From Desmonostoc muscorum LEGE 12446 (GTDB lineage: Bacteria; Cyanobacteriota; Cyanobacteriia; Cyanobacteriales; Nostocaceae), in contig NZ_JADEXS020000001.1 of NCBI RefSeq assembly GCF_015207005.2, positions 8,579,001 through 8,643,000 on the forward strand: a stretch of DNA of 64,000 bases, in the 5' to 3' direction. The notes below the pieces were generated by a model that worked only from the letters and a program-made list of their open reading frames with translations, was not told the origin of the DNA and made no database searches. Position numbers and translations under genes: made by a program. Shown in pieces: positions 18,291 through 26,546 of this stretch. Numbering within the stretch: position 1 is the stretch's first letter; each line of letters starts with the position of its first letter.

Positions 18291-19115
18291 TTATCCAAAG
18301 GTGGGTGCGAGGAAGCCATAAAAGTTGGCACAACGTAAAGACAGCATCTGTGGTAAATTTTCATACTTCCAGCAAGCTCCTACTATTTGTAGTCGCTTAT
18401 CTATTTGTTTGACGGCTGACTCCACTGCTCCAGAACCAATGGAGCTTAATTGTTCTGCTTGGAAGTACATATAATTTACCAACCGATGTCGGTGTTTACA
18501 TAGATAGTTGATGAACTGTGTTGCTCCCACATAAAAGCATTTTTTGAGTTTGGTGATTGCTGGTTCTACAAGTCCTAGCCAAAGTTCGGCCTCAATGTCC
18601 ACCAGAAATTTTTTAGTGGCTTGTATTTTATACAGGTTTTCTTTTAAATGATACCAGTCTAAAATTTCTTGACGAATATCCGAGTCAGCTATTTCTGAAA
18701 ATAGATTCCAAATGCCATCATGTCCATCTCCCAAGCAATAAAGAGTTCTACCGATGTTTTGACTATTGACCCAATTAGTGAGTCCGAGATTATCCTGAAA
18801 GAATGCTCCGTAATATATCCCCTGCAATCTTCCTGTTTTATACTCTTTCCAGTAGGCAGACTTACCTTTCTCTTGAGACCGTAACCGTACTTTTCCCCCA
18901 TCCAAACATACCTCTGTTAATTTCTGTTTGACATTCGGGGGAGATGTATCCACCTTCTGGACTTGGCGATGATAGGTGCTATGACCTACTTCTATCCCGG
19001 TCATGACCTTGAGGTCAAGTTCAGCATCTTGGAATGAAACGTTTGCTGCCAGTAATAAACAGCACTTTTCTAATAATGGGCTAAACCGCCTATATGGCTC
19101 AATCCCCATCCGCAA
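18291..19115 (-). CDS. ISKra4-family transposase, main (C-terminal) part
   Basis: 274 codons with the ISKra4 pattern: FSPLLEKCCLLLAANVSFQD at the N-terminus, VCLDGGKVRLR (first Asp), LYCLGDGHDGIWNLF and ILDWYHLKENLY (second Asp), and LSSIGSGAVESAVKQIDKRL (catalytic Glu). Homology continues upstream of this ORF in the same frame without a start codon (EKTGTTRGRNRTIRS), back to a T8 tract at 19203-19210 where the frame can be joined to the ORF at 19157-19393. The full enzyme is thus probably made by -1 slippage, giving about 367 residues, a normal size for the family. Confidence 0.88.
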   Translation of the reverse strand: MRMGIEPYRRFSPLLEKCCLLLAANVSFQDAELDLKVMTGIEVGHSTYHRQVQKVDTSPPNVKQKLTEVCLDGGKVRLRSQEKGKSAYWKEYKTGRLQGIYYGAFFQDNLGLTNWVNSQNIGRTLYCLGDGHDGIWNLFSEIADSDIRQEILDWYHLKENLYKIQATKKFLVDIEAELWLGLVEPAITKLKKCFYVGATQFINYLCKHRHRLVNYMYFQAEQLSSIGSGAVESAVKQIDKRLQIVGACWKYENLPQMLSLRCANFYGFLAPTFG

Positions 19116-19156
19116 GGCTTGAAGTCTAGTGATAATTATTTTACCTACACAGCTTC

Positions 19157-19393
19157 TTATGGTTCGGTTGCGCCCTCTGGTCGTTCCCGTCTTTTCTCCG
19201 ATAAAAAAAAGGCGATTTTCGGGCTGACGTGTTCCAGTACCTGATCTCGAACGGCTGTTTCGATTCCTTCAAAGGTTTCGATTTTTGAGGATGGCGTGTT
19301 TTTATACAGAATCTTGGCGATGGCTTTTACGTGTGCATCCAACTGTTTTTTATCTTCTGGGGTCATTGTCCTTGATCTTGGGATTGAACACAA
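19157..19393 (-). CDS. ISKra4-family transposase, N-terminal ORF
   Basis: 78 codons. From the internal Met, MTPEDKKQLDAHVKAIAKIL and DQVLEHVSPKIAFFL match the N-terminal module seen at the front of cyanobacterial ISKra4 transposases. The 0-frame reads through TTT TTT TTA in the T8 tract and then stops after a short nonsense tail (SEKRRERPEGATEP). A -1 shift on the tract leads directly into the main transposase frame. The likely real start is the second Met at 19366. This is either a programmed frameshift or a single-base deletion; the tract argues for the first. Confidence 0.75.
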   Translation of the reverse strand: MCSIPRSRTMTPEDKKQLDAHVKAIAKILYKNTPSSKIETFEGIETAVRDQVLEHVSPKIAFFLSEKRRERPEGATEP

Positions 19394-19530
19394 ATAATTC
19401 TCTCGAATTCTTGTGTTGATGTACAGCCCCCCATTTATTCGCGATTATTACTCGCGAATAAACTGGTCTTTTCACCCTCTTTTTGCAAAATTGGGATGCT
19501 CCCCTAAACTTCTCTTTTTTATCTGCCTCC

Positions 19531-19905
19531 TTAAGCAGTAGCGAATTCTGTTAAACCTCGTTTACTGGGATGATGAAAACCCAAAACAATATCGGCTTGG
19601 GGTATTCCGGCTGATAGCAAATCATCAACAACGCATAAATTAGTTGCATCTTCTTCCACCCAAACTTTGCCGTTTTTAATGCAGAGATAGATGATAATAT
19701 ACTGTATCTGCTTTTTGTCATCCCAGCCGAACCGAAACCAAAGATATTGATCTCTTGTTTCATCAAAAGCCAAGCGTTAGCGTAGCTTACCGCAGGTATC
19801 GCTTACTTCAATTTCCGTATCTTTTATAACTTGAGTATTAGTAGTTTCGTAATACTCAGTCAATATTTTCTTGATAGCATTGCGATATTGGTCTAGCTTA
19901 TCCAT
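19531..19905 (-). pseudogene. xisI: xisI-like gene interrupted by an in-frame repeat carrying a stop codon
   Basis: The start at 19905 follows AAAGGAGGAAATTCGGCA, an excellent ribosome site. The first part reads MDKLDQYRNAIKKILTEYYE and the last part FDETRDQYLWFRFGWDDKKQ, KVWVEEDATNL, AGIPQADIVLGFHHPSKRGL, TEFATA, the XisI family from end to end. Between them 33 bases (about 19770-19802) of a GC-rich palindromic repeat are inserted in frame and contain TAA. XisI proteins are usually encoded next to XisH and are named for fdxN-element excision. No xisH is present here. Re-initiation could only give the last 80 residues. Confidence 0.8.
19774..19802. repeat. Short GC-rich palindromic repeat inside xisI
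   Basis: Reads gcgttagcgtagcttaccgc then aggtatcgc. It is related to copies at 8853, 10611, 13128 and 34863. It introduces the TAA stop in xisI. Confidence 0.65.
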
Positions 19906-20105
19906 TGCCGAATTTCCTCCTTTTCTGTAGTTACAACTATTAACAGAAGGTGATTTTCTGAGAATTCTTTAAGTTGCATTCAATCTCAGTACACTCAGGA
20001 GCTAACCCTCAGTTTATCTGGTTTTTGGCTTAACCGAACCGTATTGATAGTTAGGCAGTTTCATTTGGTCGAGTTGGTAGTAACTTAAAACTTACGCGTC
20101 AGTGT

Positions 20106-20690
20106 TCAAGATGATGCAAGTATTGCATTGATATGTCGCTGCACGAGATATTTTTGTTGATCTGCGGAGAACTGCTCAGGAAAAATGACAACACCAGTGC
20201 CAATGCCATCCACTAGGGCGATGAGTGCATTGGCTTCGAGGGTTAAATCAAGATCGGCTCGAATCAGCAAGGCTTTTTGTAAGTCAGCTAACTCTTGACG
20301 AATAATCTGCCGTAAGAAGTCATAGCGTTTTCGGTGCTCCTGAACAAGGCGTTCGCGCCCGATAGAATAGCCCAAAAATGCCACCCAAACCTTCCAATCA
20401 GCTTTGTCAATGTCCTCCAGAGGTAGAGCCACAAAAATCATCTGCACTAGTCTGTCAATTCCTTGCCGTCCCTCGGCACAGGTTTTCATGTCCTCTAGCA
20501 CGTTTTCAAACACCTGTTCCAGGGCAAATAGGGTGAGTTCTTCTTTATCTCGAAAGTAATGGGTAACAACCCCTGTCGAAGAGCCAAGTTCTTGCGCGAT
20601 CGCCCGCATACTGGCACGATCCAATCCTTCACGGACAATCACTCGCCATGCCGCTTTAGCGACTTCAATACGGCGATCGTCATAACTCAT
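20106..20690 (-). CDS. TetR-family transcriptional regulator
   Basis: 194 residues. The N-terminal helix-turn-helix is clear: AAWRVIVREGLDRASMRAIA followed by ELGSSTGVVTHYFRDKEELT, the TetR/BetI recognition helix and HYF signature. The C-terminal helical domain would bind an unknown ligand. The gene is divergent from a GNAT acetyltransferase. The space between them holds two palindromic operators at 20739-20755 and 20767-20783, so the protein probably represses itself and the acetyltransferase gene. Confidence 0.9.
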   Translation of the reverse strand: MSYDDRRIEVAKAAWRVIVREGLDRASMRAIAQELGSSTGVVTHYFRDKEELTLFALEQVFENVLEDMKTCAEGRQGIDRLVQMIFVALPLEDIDKADWKVWVAFLGYSIGRERLVQEHRKRYDFLRQIIRQELADLQKALLIRADLDLTLEANALIALVDGIGTGVVIFPEQFSADQQKYLVQRHINAILASS

Positions 20691-20738
20691 AGCTCTCCTC
20701 GGTTTACAGCAACATGAAACAAGTATCTTGACATCTTA

Positions 20739-20783
20739 TCACAACAGTTGTTATGTTTTAAATTGACATAACAACTGTTGTGA
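20739..20783. promoter_or_regulatory. Twin palindromic operators between tetR and the GNAT gene
   Basis: tcacaacagttgttatg (20739-20755) and its exact inverse cataacaactgttgtga (20767-20783) are separated by 11 AT-rich bases. Each half holds its own ACAAC-N-GTTGT palindrome. Placement between divergent genes, one a TetR regulator, makes these its likely operators. Confidence 0.75.
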
Positions 20784-20826
20784 TATTTACTCCAGCGACT
20801 AACCTGTTTTGCACACGGAGTTCGCG

Positions 20827-21330
20827 ATGATTCGACCGACCATGCCTGATGACACGACCGCGCTGATTGCCTTAGCCGACGCAACTGGACTGTTCCAACC
20901 GAAGCAACTTGAGGAGCTTGGCGAAATGCTGTCCGATTACTTCGGTGGTAGCAGCGACAGCGATTCTCTACGAGACGGCAAAGCCGATCGCTTTTGGATT
21001 ACCGACGATGACAACGGGGCGGTGGGGGTCGCTTACTGTGAGATGGAACGGATGACCGATCAGACGTGGAATCTACAGTTGATTGCTATCCGACCCGACC
21101 GCCAAGGACAAGGACGTGGTGCGACCCTGCTACGCTACGTTGAGCAAACATTGATGGCACGCGGCGGGCGTGTGTTGCTGGTAGAAACGTCAGGTACGCC
21201 GGACTTCGAGCGGACGCGAACGTTCTACCGCAAGTGCGGTTATGACGAGGAAGCGCGTATCCGCGACTTCTATCAAGCGGGCGCTGACAAAATCGTTTAC
21301 CGCAAGGCGCTGTCCGCTCAGGAGCAGTAA
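20827..21330 (+). CDS. GNAT-family N-acetyltransferase
   Basis: I choose the ATG at 20827 (MIRPTMPDDTTALIALADAT), giving 167 residues; earlier in-frame codons add nothing conserved. The acetyl-CoA loop is visible as IAIRPDRQGQGRGATLLRYV (R-x2-x-G-Q-G-R-G). TSGTPDFERTRTFYRKCGYD is the typical C-terminal beta-bulge region. Substrate is unknown; the acidic N-terminal part is ordinary for small-molecule acetyltransferases. GC is higher than in neighbours. Divergence from a TetR gene with twin operators implies inducible control by the ligand of that repressor. Confidence 0.88.
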   Translation: MIRPTMPDDTTALIALADATGLFQPKQLEELGEMLSDYFGGSSDSDSLRDGKADRFWITDDDNGAVGVAYCEMERMTDQTWNLQLIAIRPDRQGQGRGATLLRYVEQTLMARGGRVLLVETSGTPDFERTRTFYRKCGYDEEARIRDFYQAGADKIVYRKALSAQEQ

Positions 21331-21549
21331 GCTTCCGAAGCGATCTGTCTGCTTTCTACCCAACTCCTTATCCCTGGCAAGGCAATAGGGTTCAGTTAAA
21401 GGGGAAAGGTTTTGAATATATCTCTTACCCTTTACCCGCAACCCCATTCCCCAGACCACAAGGAAAGTGAAAAATGCTTATCCGAACCGTATTGACAACA
21501 CTCGTATCCAAAACACCCTACAAAACTTCAAGATTACGGTTAATATTTA

Positions 21550-23001
21550 TTAAGCATTTAGAGTGTACAGTGGCAATAAGAATTGACGCATTTCCATTTG
21601 CAGTTCTGGATTTGGTCTATCTCCATAAGGAACCAACATGGCAGGATGATCTGATTGTTGCAAGTGCATTTTGATAGCGGAACTGGGAATTGCCTTGGCT
21701 GCTTCTACTAAATACTTGAGGTTAAACTGAATATTCAATGACATTTCTGATGGTAGATGAGCAGCAATAACCTGATCACCTTTGCCAAACTCCCGTTCAA
21801 TTGATAATCGTAGCTGCTGCAAACTTCCATCAAACTGTAAGTAAATACCTTTCTCTTTTTTATCTGTTAACACAGCTAACCGTTCCAGTGCTTTGACTAA
21901 GAATGCTTTTTCTAGGATTACTTCTCGGTCAAAGGTAAATCTTGCCAATAGCTGTTCGCAGTCAGGGTAAGTTCCTTCCAAACATTGACATCTGAGGATA
22001 ATATCTTGCCAAGCAAAACCCAAGCGATTACTTTGGGCATCATACAACAAATTAATGAATTCGACAGAATCATCCAAGTTACGCGCTAGTTCCTTGAGGA
22101 CTCGACCAGGAATAGTAAATTGTATCTCTGAAGATTCTACTTGTTTGCGGGGTTTTCTACCAATTCCTTGAGTTGAAAGTTCAGTGGTTGCGACTCGATG
22201 CCCATCAGTACCAATAAACTTTAACTTCTCCTGTGTAAGTTGAATATGAACTCCGGTCAAGATATATTTATTTTCATCAGTGCTGACAGCATAAATCACA
22301 CCTTTCAAACCATCTTTGAAAACTGTTGTTGGCAGAGGAATGGGAGTAGCATCAAGTGTAGAACTAGGTGGAAATTCTTCAGCACTAATGCCTCTAATTT
22401 CATATTTTCCATCAGCATCAGATAAACCCAGAGAGCAGATTTTTGTTTGCTTCTCCTCATCAATAAGCTGTATAATCTGAGTCTGACTACTGAGGGTAAT
22501 ATTACCATTAGGGCAATGCTTAACTATTTCAAATAGCATTTCTACTGGCACAGTAATTTCACCCTTGAGCAATACCTGGGCTTCAAAACTTGCCTGAATT
22601 GTTAATGCTAAATCAGTAACAGTTAAATGTATCTGTTGTGTTTCGATATCTGCAATGATTAGAGCATTAGCAAGAATAGGATGGGTAGGTTTAGCTGGGG
22701 TAGCACAACTAACTAAAGAGAGCGCATCGTGAAATTTAGTTTGTGAGCAGATTACCTCCATTCCTGATTCTATAAGTGGTTGAGAGTTTAACTCTGATTT
22801 GGTAGAACGTTTATTAGTACGCTTATTTGAGATAGGCTCAGTTGAAGTATCAGCATCAGGAGATGTAGGTTTTTTCTTTTTACCTGTAGATATTTCTGGG
22901 ATATTTGCTGATACTTCATTTTCGGTTTTAGGAGTAGCTACACTTGTTTGTTTTATCTGATTGACAGGCTTTACCCTTTGTTTCGATGCTGTTTGAGTCA
23001 T
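21550..23001 (-). CDS. DNA polymerase III beta subunit (sliding clamp) paralogue with N-terminal extension
   Basis: 483 residues. Residues about 82-480 show the three-domain clamp: MEVICSQTKFHDALSLVSCA, ITVPVEMLFEIVKHCP, FIGTDGHRVATTELS (the GTDGHRLA-type motif), FTIPGRVLKELAR, and a C-terminal LPLYT in place of the usual MPMRL end. The first 80 residues are a Lys/Ser/Thr-rich, probably disordered extension absent from housekeeping DnaN. Divergence from the housekeeping consensus, the extension and the location away from replication genes mark it as an accessory clamp. Its neighbours on the same strand encode a WGR protein and an AAA+ ATPase. It may encircle DNA for an accessory polymerase or nuclease; that is inference. 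Confidence 0.88.
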   Translation of the reverse strand: MTQTASKQRVKPVNQIKQTSVATPKTENEVSANIPEISTGKKKKPTSPDADTSTEPISNKRTNKRSTKSELNSQPLIESGMEVICSQTKFHDALSLVSCATPAKPTHPILANALIIADIETQQIHLTVTDLALTIQASFEAQVLLKGEITVPVEMLFEIVKHCPNGNITLSSQTQIIQLIDEEKQTKICSLGLSDADGKYEIRGISAEEFPPSSTLDATPIPLPTTVFKDGLKGVIYAVSTDENKYILTGVHIQLTQEKLKFIGTDGHRVATTELSTQGIGRKPRKQVESSEIQFTIPGRVLKELARNLDDSVEFINLLYDAQSNRLGFAWQDIILRCQCLEGTYPDCEQLLARFTFDREVILEKAFLVKALERLAVLTDKKEKGIYLQFDGSLQQLRLSIEREFGKGDQVIAAHLPSEMSLNIQFNLKYLVEAAKAIPSSAIKMHLQQSDHPAMLVPYGDRPNPELQMEMRQFLLPLYTLNA

Positions 23002-23200
23002 GATAATTTATTTCTGGTTGCGTCATTGTTAGAAAGGTGACTGCGATAGCAGAAAATAAAGGATGTAAAGTTTTGAATCAGATGCTTTTACTCTGTGAGA
23101 CATACGAAAGTTTACTGAGATATCCCATTTAACCGCTCTCAGGTAAGCCTTTATTCTAATCGTAGCTTTGGGAATATCAGGCTCCGCTCCTGAATTATTC

Positions 23201-23752
23201 CTACAAATGCCTCCAAAAGTTTTTTCCAATGCTTTTTAAACTAATAACTTTGCTGTTATTAGCAGATTCTTCTGTAGTGTTATCAACCAGCACAGAATCA
23301 GTTTCCAACAAAGAGTTCAGCAGTGATAGTTGATGTTCAACATCTGCCACATCGCGGTATATTCGAGACGGGTCTATTTTCATTCCTAAAGGTGTAGGAA
23401 CAATTTTTAAATATTGGTTTAATGTCTCTAGATAATTTCTATTGGTAAATTGTCTTTGTGTTACATAAGGACGCAAAATCTCCAGTAATTGGATAGCTCT
23501 TTTGATTTCTAGAGAATCAGAAGTACTATCAATTTGAGGTTGGCTTTCTCGGTAGCCTTTCATTTTCTTCTCAGCCACGAGATTGTGGAATTTAGAAACT
23601 GCTTGTTGAGCATTACCGAAAGAGTGAACTTTTTGCTGAGATTTGTAGCCGACCCTACCCCACTCAACAGTTAGATTACCTTGCTCAACTTTTGCACTCC
23701 AGAATTTGTTACTGTTCTGAGCCGCATTTACAAATATTAAGTAAGCTTCCAT
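23201..23752 (-). CDS. WGR-domain protein
   Basis: I start at the ATG at 23752 (MEAYLIFVNAAQNSNKFWSA), giving 183 residues; a TTG- or ATG-extended form to 23818 would add 22 non-conserved residues. Residues about 5-70 are a WGR domain: LTVEWGRVGYKSQQKVHSFG contains the Trp-Gly-Arg signature, and AVSKFHNLVAEKKMKGY closes it. WGR domains occur in PARPs and bind nucleic acid ends. The rest is helical (IQLLEILRPYVTQRQFTNRN) without a catalytic domain. It lies between the clamp paralogue and the AAA+ gene on the same strand, with a 13-bp perfect inverted repeat just upstream. Confidence 0.85.
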   Translation of the reverse strand: MEAYLIFVNAAQNSNKFWSAKVEQGNLTVEWGRVGYKSQQKVHSFGNAQQAVSKFHNLVAEKKMKGYRESQPQIDSTSDSLEIKRAIQLLEILRPYVTQRQFTNRNYLETLNQYLKIVPTPLGMKIDPSRIYRDVADVEHQLSLLNSLLETDSVLVDNTTEESANNSKVISLKSIGKNFWRHL

Positions 23753-23786
23753 ATTTTTGACATAATTTAGAGTAAAGTATTGCCAT

Positions 23787-23823
23787 GTCAAATGAACATC
23801 TGTTGTTGAAATGTTCATTTGAC
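23787..23823. promoter_or_regulatory. Perfect 13-bp inverted repeat upstream of the WGR gene
   Basis: gtcaaatgaacat at 23787-23799 and its inverse at 23811-23823 enclose 11 bases. It lies between the AAA+ stop and the WGR start on the minus strand, with no T-run, so it could be an operator or processing hairpin rather than a terminator. Confidence 0.45.
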
Positions 23824-23856
23824 AAAAGCTTCAAATCATTACTAATTTGGGAATAC

Positions 23857-25275
23857 CTAATTAGTACGGAACCTAGAAGTACGAAGACCTTTCTTAGACA
23901 CCTGCACAGGACTGGAAGCAGGTCGCGCAATCTTTGACCAAGACTGCATCCGCTCAACAGCAGCAGCATCTTGAATCGCTAAAGGGGTGATGTTTTGCTG
24001 ACAATTTTCTAAATCAGCCAGAGTGACCTGCTGAGGTCTTCCCTCATCGAAAGCCAGGAGTGCTGCTTCTGATGCCAGGGTTTCCAACTCAGCACCACTA
24101 AACTTGTCGGTGCTAGCAGCGATCGCCTCTAAATATTCCTGCGGAACTTCTATACCAAACCGTTCTAAGTGAATCTTGAGAATCTGGCAGCGTTCCAACT
24201 CAGTAGGCAGGTCAACGAAGAAATTCTCGTCAAACCGCCCTTTCCTCTTGAACTCAATAGGCAGCGCTGTTGGGTCATTACAAGTTGCCACCACAAACAC
24301 CCCCGCCGTACACTCAGACATGAAAGTGAGTATATTCCCCAGAATCCTTTGCGAGACTCCAGAGGTATCGCCATTAGCTGAAAGTGCTTTCTCGACCTCA
24401 TCAATCCATAAGATACAGGGTGCAATAGCTTCAGCAGTCTTGAGTGCGCGGCGGACATTGCCCTCAGATTCTCCAACCAGGCTACCAAGCATCGAGGCAA
24501 TGTCTAATTGCAGCAGTGGAAGATTGAGTATGGTTGCAATGTTCTTTGCTACTATCGATTTACCCGTCCCTGGTGGCCCTGCCAGTAGCACTCCTTTAGG
24601 TTGGGGTAGATTTAGCGATCGCGCTTCCTGGGAAAATAACCGACGGCGGCGTTGCAACCAATCCCGCAATAAATCCAAACCACCAAAGGGTATGGTCGCC
24701 AATTTACCCAATTCAATACCCATCTGAGACAGTAGGCGGGTTTTGTATTCGACAACCAAAGGGATGACCGTAGTATCAATTACTATACCTTTAGAAGTTA
24801 ATCGCTCCTTGACAGTCAGCCGGAGAAAGTCGCTAATTTCCTCCAGCGTCAAGCCTAATGCTGCTCTTGCCAAGGTTTCTTTATCTTCGGTGGTGAGAGA
24901 TACGGTAAAAGTTACCTCTTGCTCACTGGCAGATTCTTGCAAATACAGTAAATATGATTCTAAGTGGTCTTGAATTTGCTCAATGCTGGGCAAAGGAACT
25001 TCACAGCAAGGAATTAGTCTCAGTAGGGATTCGTGCAGTTGAATGTTTTGACCTAAAAACACAATTCGCTTTTCAGTCGGTTTGAGGCGATGGTACAAGT
25101 TTTTTACTCTGGTGAGGATTTCCCAACTCAATTGCAGAGAGTTTTTACCGACAAAAGGGTGAACATCTCCCAGGATAAAAACCCCATTACCGCCGAAATT
25201 GTTGATGTACTCGAACACATATATTAAAGGGTCTATGTGAGGCGGCTTTTTATACGTCTCGACTGATTTGAACAC
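23857..25275 (-). CDS. Ycf46-like AAA+ ATPase, apparently N-terminally short
   Basis: 472 residues from a GTG start. The AAA+ core lies at about 215-390: GVLLAGPPGTGKSIVAKNIA (Walker A), CILWIDEVEKAL (Walker B), VVATCNDPTALP (sensor 1) and FKRKGRFDENFFVDLP (Arg finger region). The preceding part (PPHIDPLIYVFEYINNFGG, GVFILGDVHPFVGKN) matches the N-terminal domain of Ycf46-type proteins. The usual first 60 or so residues are missing, although homology-like codons (LIADDGGLVFKSVE) run upstream of the GTG until a stop about 30 bases on. The 5' end meets the AT-rich block beginning about 25320, so the gene may have been clipped. It is probably a remodelling ATPase working with the WGR and clamp proteins. 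Confidence 0.85.
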   Translation of the reverse strand: MFKSVETYKKPPHIDPLIYVFEYINNFGGNGVFILGDVHPFVGKNSLQLSWEILTRVKNLYHRLKPTEKRIVFLGQNIQLHESLLRLIPCCEVPLPSIEQIQDHLESYLLYLQESASEQEVTFTVSLTTEDKETLARAALGLTLEEISDFLRLTVKERLTSKGIVIDTTVIPLVVEYKTRLLSQMGIELGKLATIPFGGLDLLRDWLQRRRRLFSQEARSLNLPQPKGVLLAGPPGTGKSIVAKNIATILNLPLLQLDIASMLGSLVGESEGNVRRALKTAEAIAPCILWIDEVEKALSANGDTSGVSQRILGNILTFMSECTAGVFVVATCNDPTALPIEFKRKGRFDENFFVDLPTELERCQILKIHLERFGIEVPQEYLEAIAASTDKFSGAELETLASEAALLAFDEGRPQQVTLADLENCQQNITPLAIQDAAAVERMQSWSKIARPASSPVQVSKKGLRTSRFRTN

Positions 25276-25385
25276 CAGTCCACCGTCGTCAGCAATTAGA
25301 CATTTGTTTATAATTAAGTAAAATTACTGTTGTCCATATAGTTATTTGATGGTTTGATTTTACTGATGTTATTTTAGCTAGAAAT

Positions 25386-25607
25386 ATGACCCCAGACGAA
25401 ATAGAAAACTTATTAAACCAGCTACTAGATAATAACGAAGCTAGTGTCGAATATTTAATTAGTACAATTGGGACATATTGTTTAACCCAAAGAACAAAAT
25501 ATAATGACTGTATAATGCCAAAAAATAAATATGAGAATTCTAGATATTGGGATGAATATCATCGAAAATTGTATGAAGTAGTAGCACAGTTTCAACAATG
25601 GAAGTAA
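25386..25607 (+). CDS. Small uncharacterised protein
   Basis: 73 codons (MTPDEIENLLNQLLDNNEAS ... WDEYHRKLYEVVAQFQQWK), acidic and helical, in an AT-rich block. No recognised family and no strong ribosome site. It reads the same way as the HEPN gene 44 bases downstream and could be its partner. Real coding status is uncertain. Confidence 0.4.
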   Translation: MTPDEIENLLNQLLDNNEASVEYLISTIGTYCLTQRTKYNDCIMPKNKYENSRYWDEYHRKLYEVVAQFQQWK

Positions 25608-25650
25608 TGGACTCTGATTTTTAGCTTTGAAATAAAATTTCCTTTTCAGT

Positions 25651-26400
25651 ATGAAACATAAACGAGAAGTTATAGAGTCATTATTAGAGAGTTTGTCTAT
25701 GCTAGAGACTTTTTATGATTCTCCAGATGTGATTTTCCGACATTTTTCACATTGGATGAACAGTGTTAGATGTATCTTTAATGATACAGATATGAATGAT
25801 GAGTTAAATATTTGGAATAATGCAATAAAAGGATATCAATATTCAGAGGATGGCTCTTTAGTTGTAGTTATGCAAATTGCAAAAGCTACTCTTATAGCTA
25901 TTCTTAATAAGTTAGAAAGTACCGAGGTATTTAATACACCCTATCTTAATCAGAAAGATGTGATAAATGCCTATAAAATGTCTAGTTTGTATGTAATACT
26001 TCATTGTTACGAAAATTCAGTTCGTTGTTTTATTGAACAAATACTCTCAAGAGAATTTGGAGATAATTGGTGGGAAAAAGTTAAAAATACAAAAACGATA
26101 GCAAAAGTAGAAAGAGTCAAAAATTTCGAGACTACAAACAAGTGGATTTCCCCAAGAGGAGGTAGTTCACCTCTTTATTGCATTGATTGGGGGGATTTAG
26201 TTACTATTATTAAAAAGGAAGATAAGTTATTCATACCTTATATTGGAGACATTAAATTTATTGAAAATAGATTTGAACAATTAGAAGGTTTGCGAAATAT
26301 TATTGCTCATAATGGAGTGTTACCATCTGATGATGATTTTCAAAGAATTTTTATTTCGTATAGAGATTGGTGTCGTCAAATAAAATGTTTGTATACATAA
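25651..26400 (+). CDS. HEPN-domain protein (Swt1-type)
   Basis: 249 residues. The C-terminal half carries a HEPN-like four-helix region: SSLYVILHCYENSVRCFIEQ, GDNWWEKV, DWGDLVTIIKK, then LEGLRNIIAHNGVLPSDDDF, where R-N-I-I-A-H is the R-x4-H active-site motif of HEPN RNases. The N-terminal half is helical and unrecognised. HEPN proteins often act as RNases in toxin-antitoxin and phage-defence systems. The gene sits in a very AT-rich block between a coiled-coil gene and an AAA+ gene, so it was probably acquired. Target is unknown. Confidence 0.72.
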   Translation: MKHKREVIESLLESLSMLETFYDSPDVIFRHFSHWMNSVRCIFNDTDMNDELNIWNNAIKGYQYSEDGSLVVVMQIAKATLIAILNKLESTEVFNTPYLNQKDVINAYKMSSLYVILHCYENSVRCFIEQILSREFGDNWWEKVKNTKTIAKVERVKNFETTNKWISPRGGSSPLYCIDWGDLVTIIKKEDKLFIPYIGDIKFIENRFEQLEGLRNIIAHNGVLPSDDDFQRIFISYRDWCRQIKCLYT

Positions 26401-26546
26401 AATCGATATAGATATTTGATTATTGAGAAATTACGGGTGATAATACTAAGGCTTTGATTGCCTTAGACTTGCTAAAATACGTTTTATTTGTAATGTAGAA
26501 TTTCGTTATTATTTCTATGTAGATAAACTATCGGGGTTATTTGAAA

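Larger units (their letters stand above)
18237..19460 (-). mobile_element. ISKra4-family insertion sequence (approximate bounds)
   Basis: Two transposase reading frames lie between two near-identical imperfect palindromes (tattcgcgattataactcgc at 18237 and tattcgcgattattactcgc at 19436). I take these as the ends, but because each is self-palindromic the exact termini and target duplication cannot be set by eye. Insertion lies just upstream of the start of the small gene at 18219. Confidence 0.6.

Noticed and set aside
23029..23229. 66-codon minus-strand ORF between the WGR and clamp genes
   Set aside because: It overlaps the WGR 3' end, includes repeat-like sequence and has no ribosome site; it is more likely spacer.
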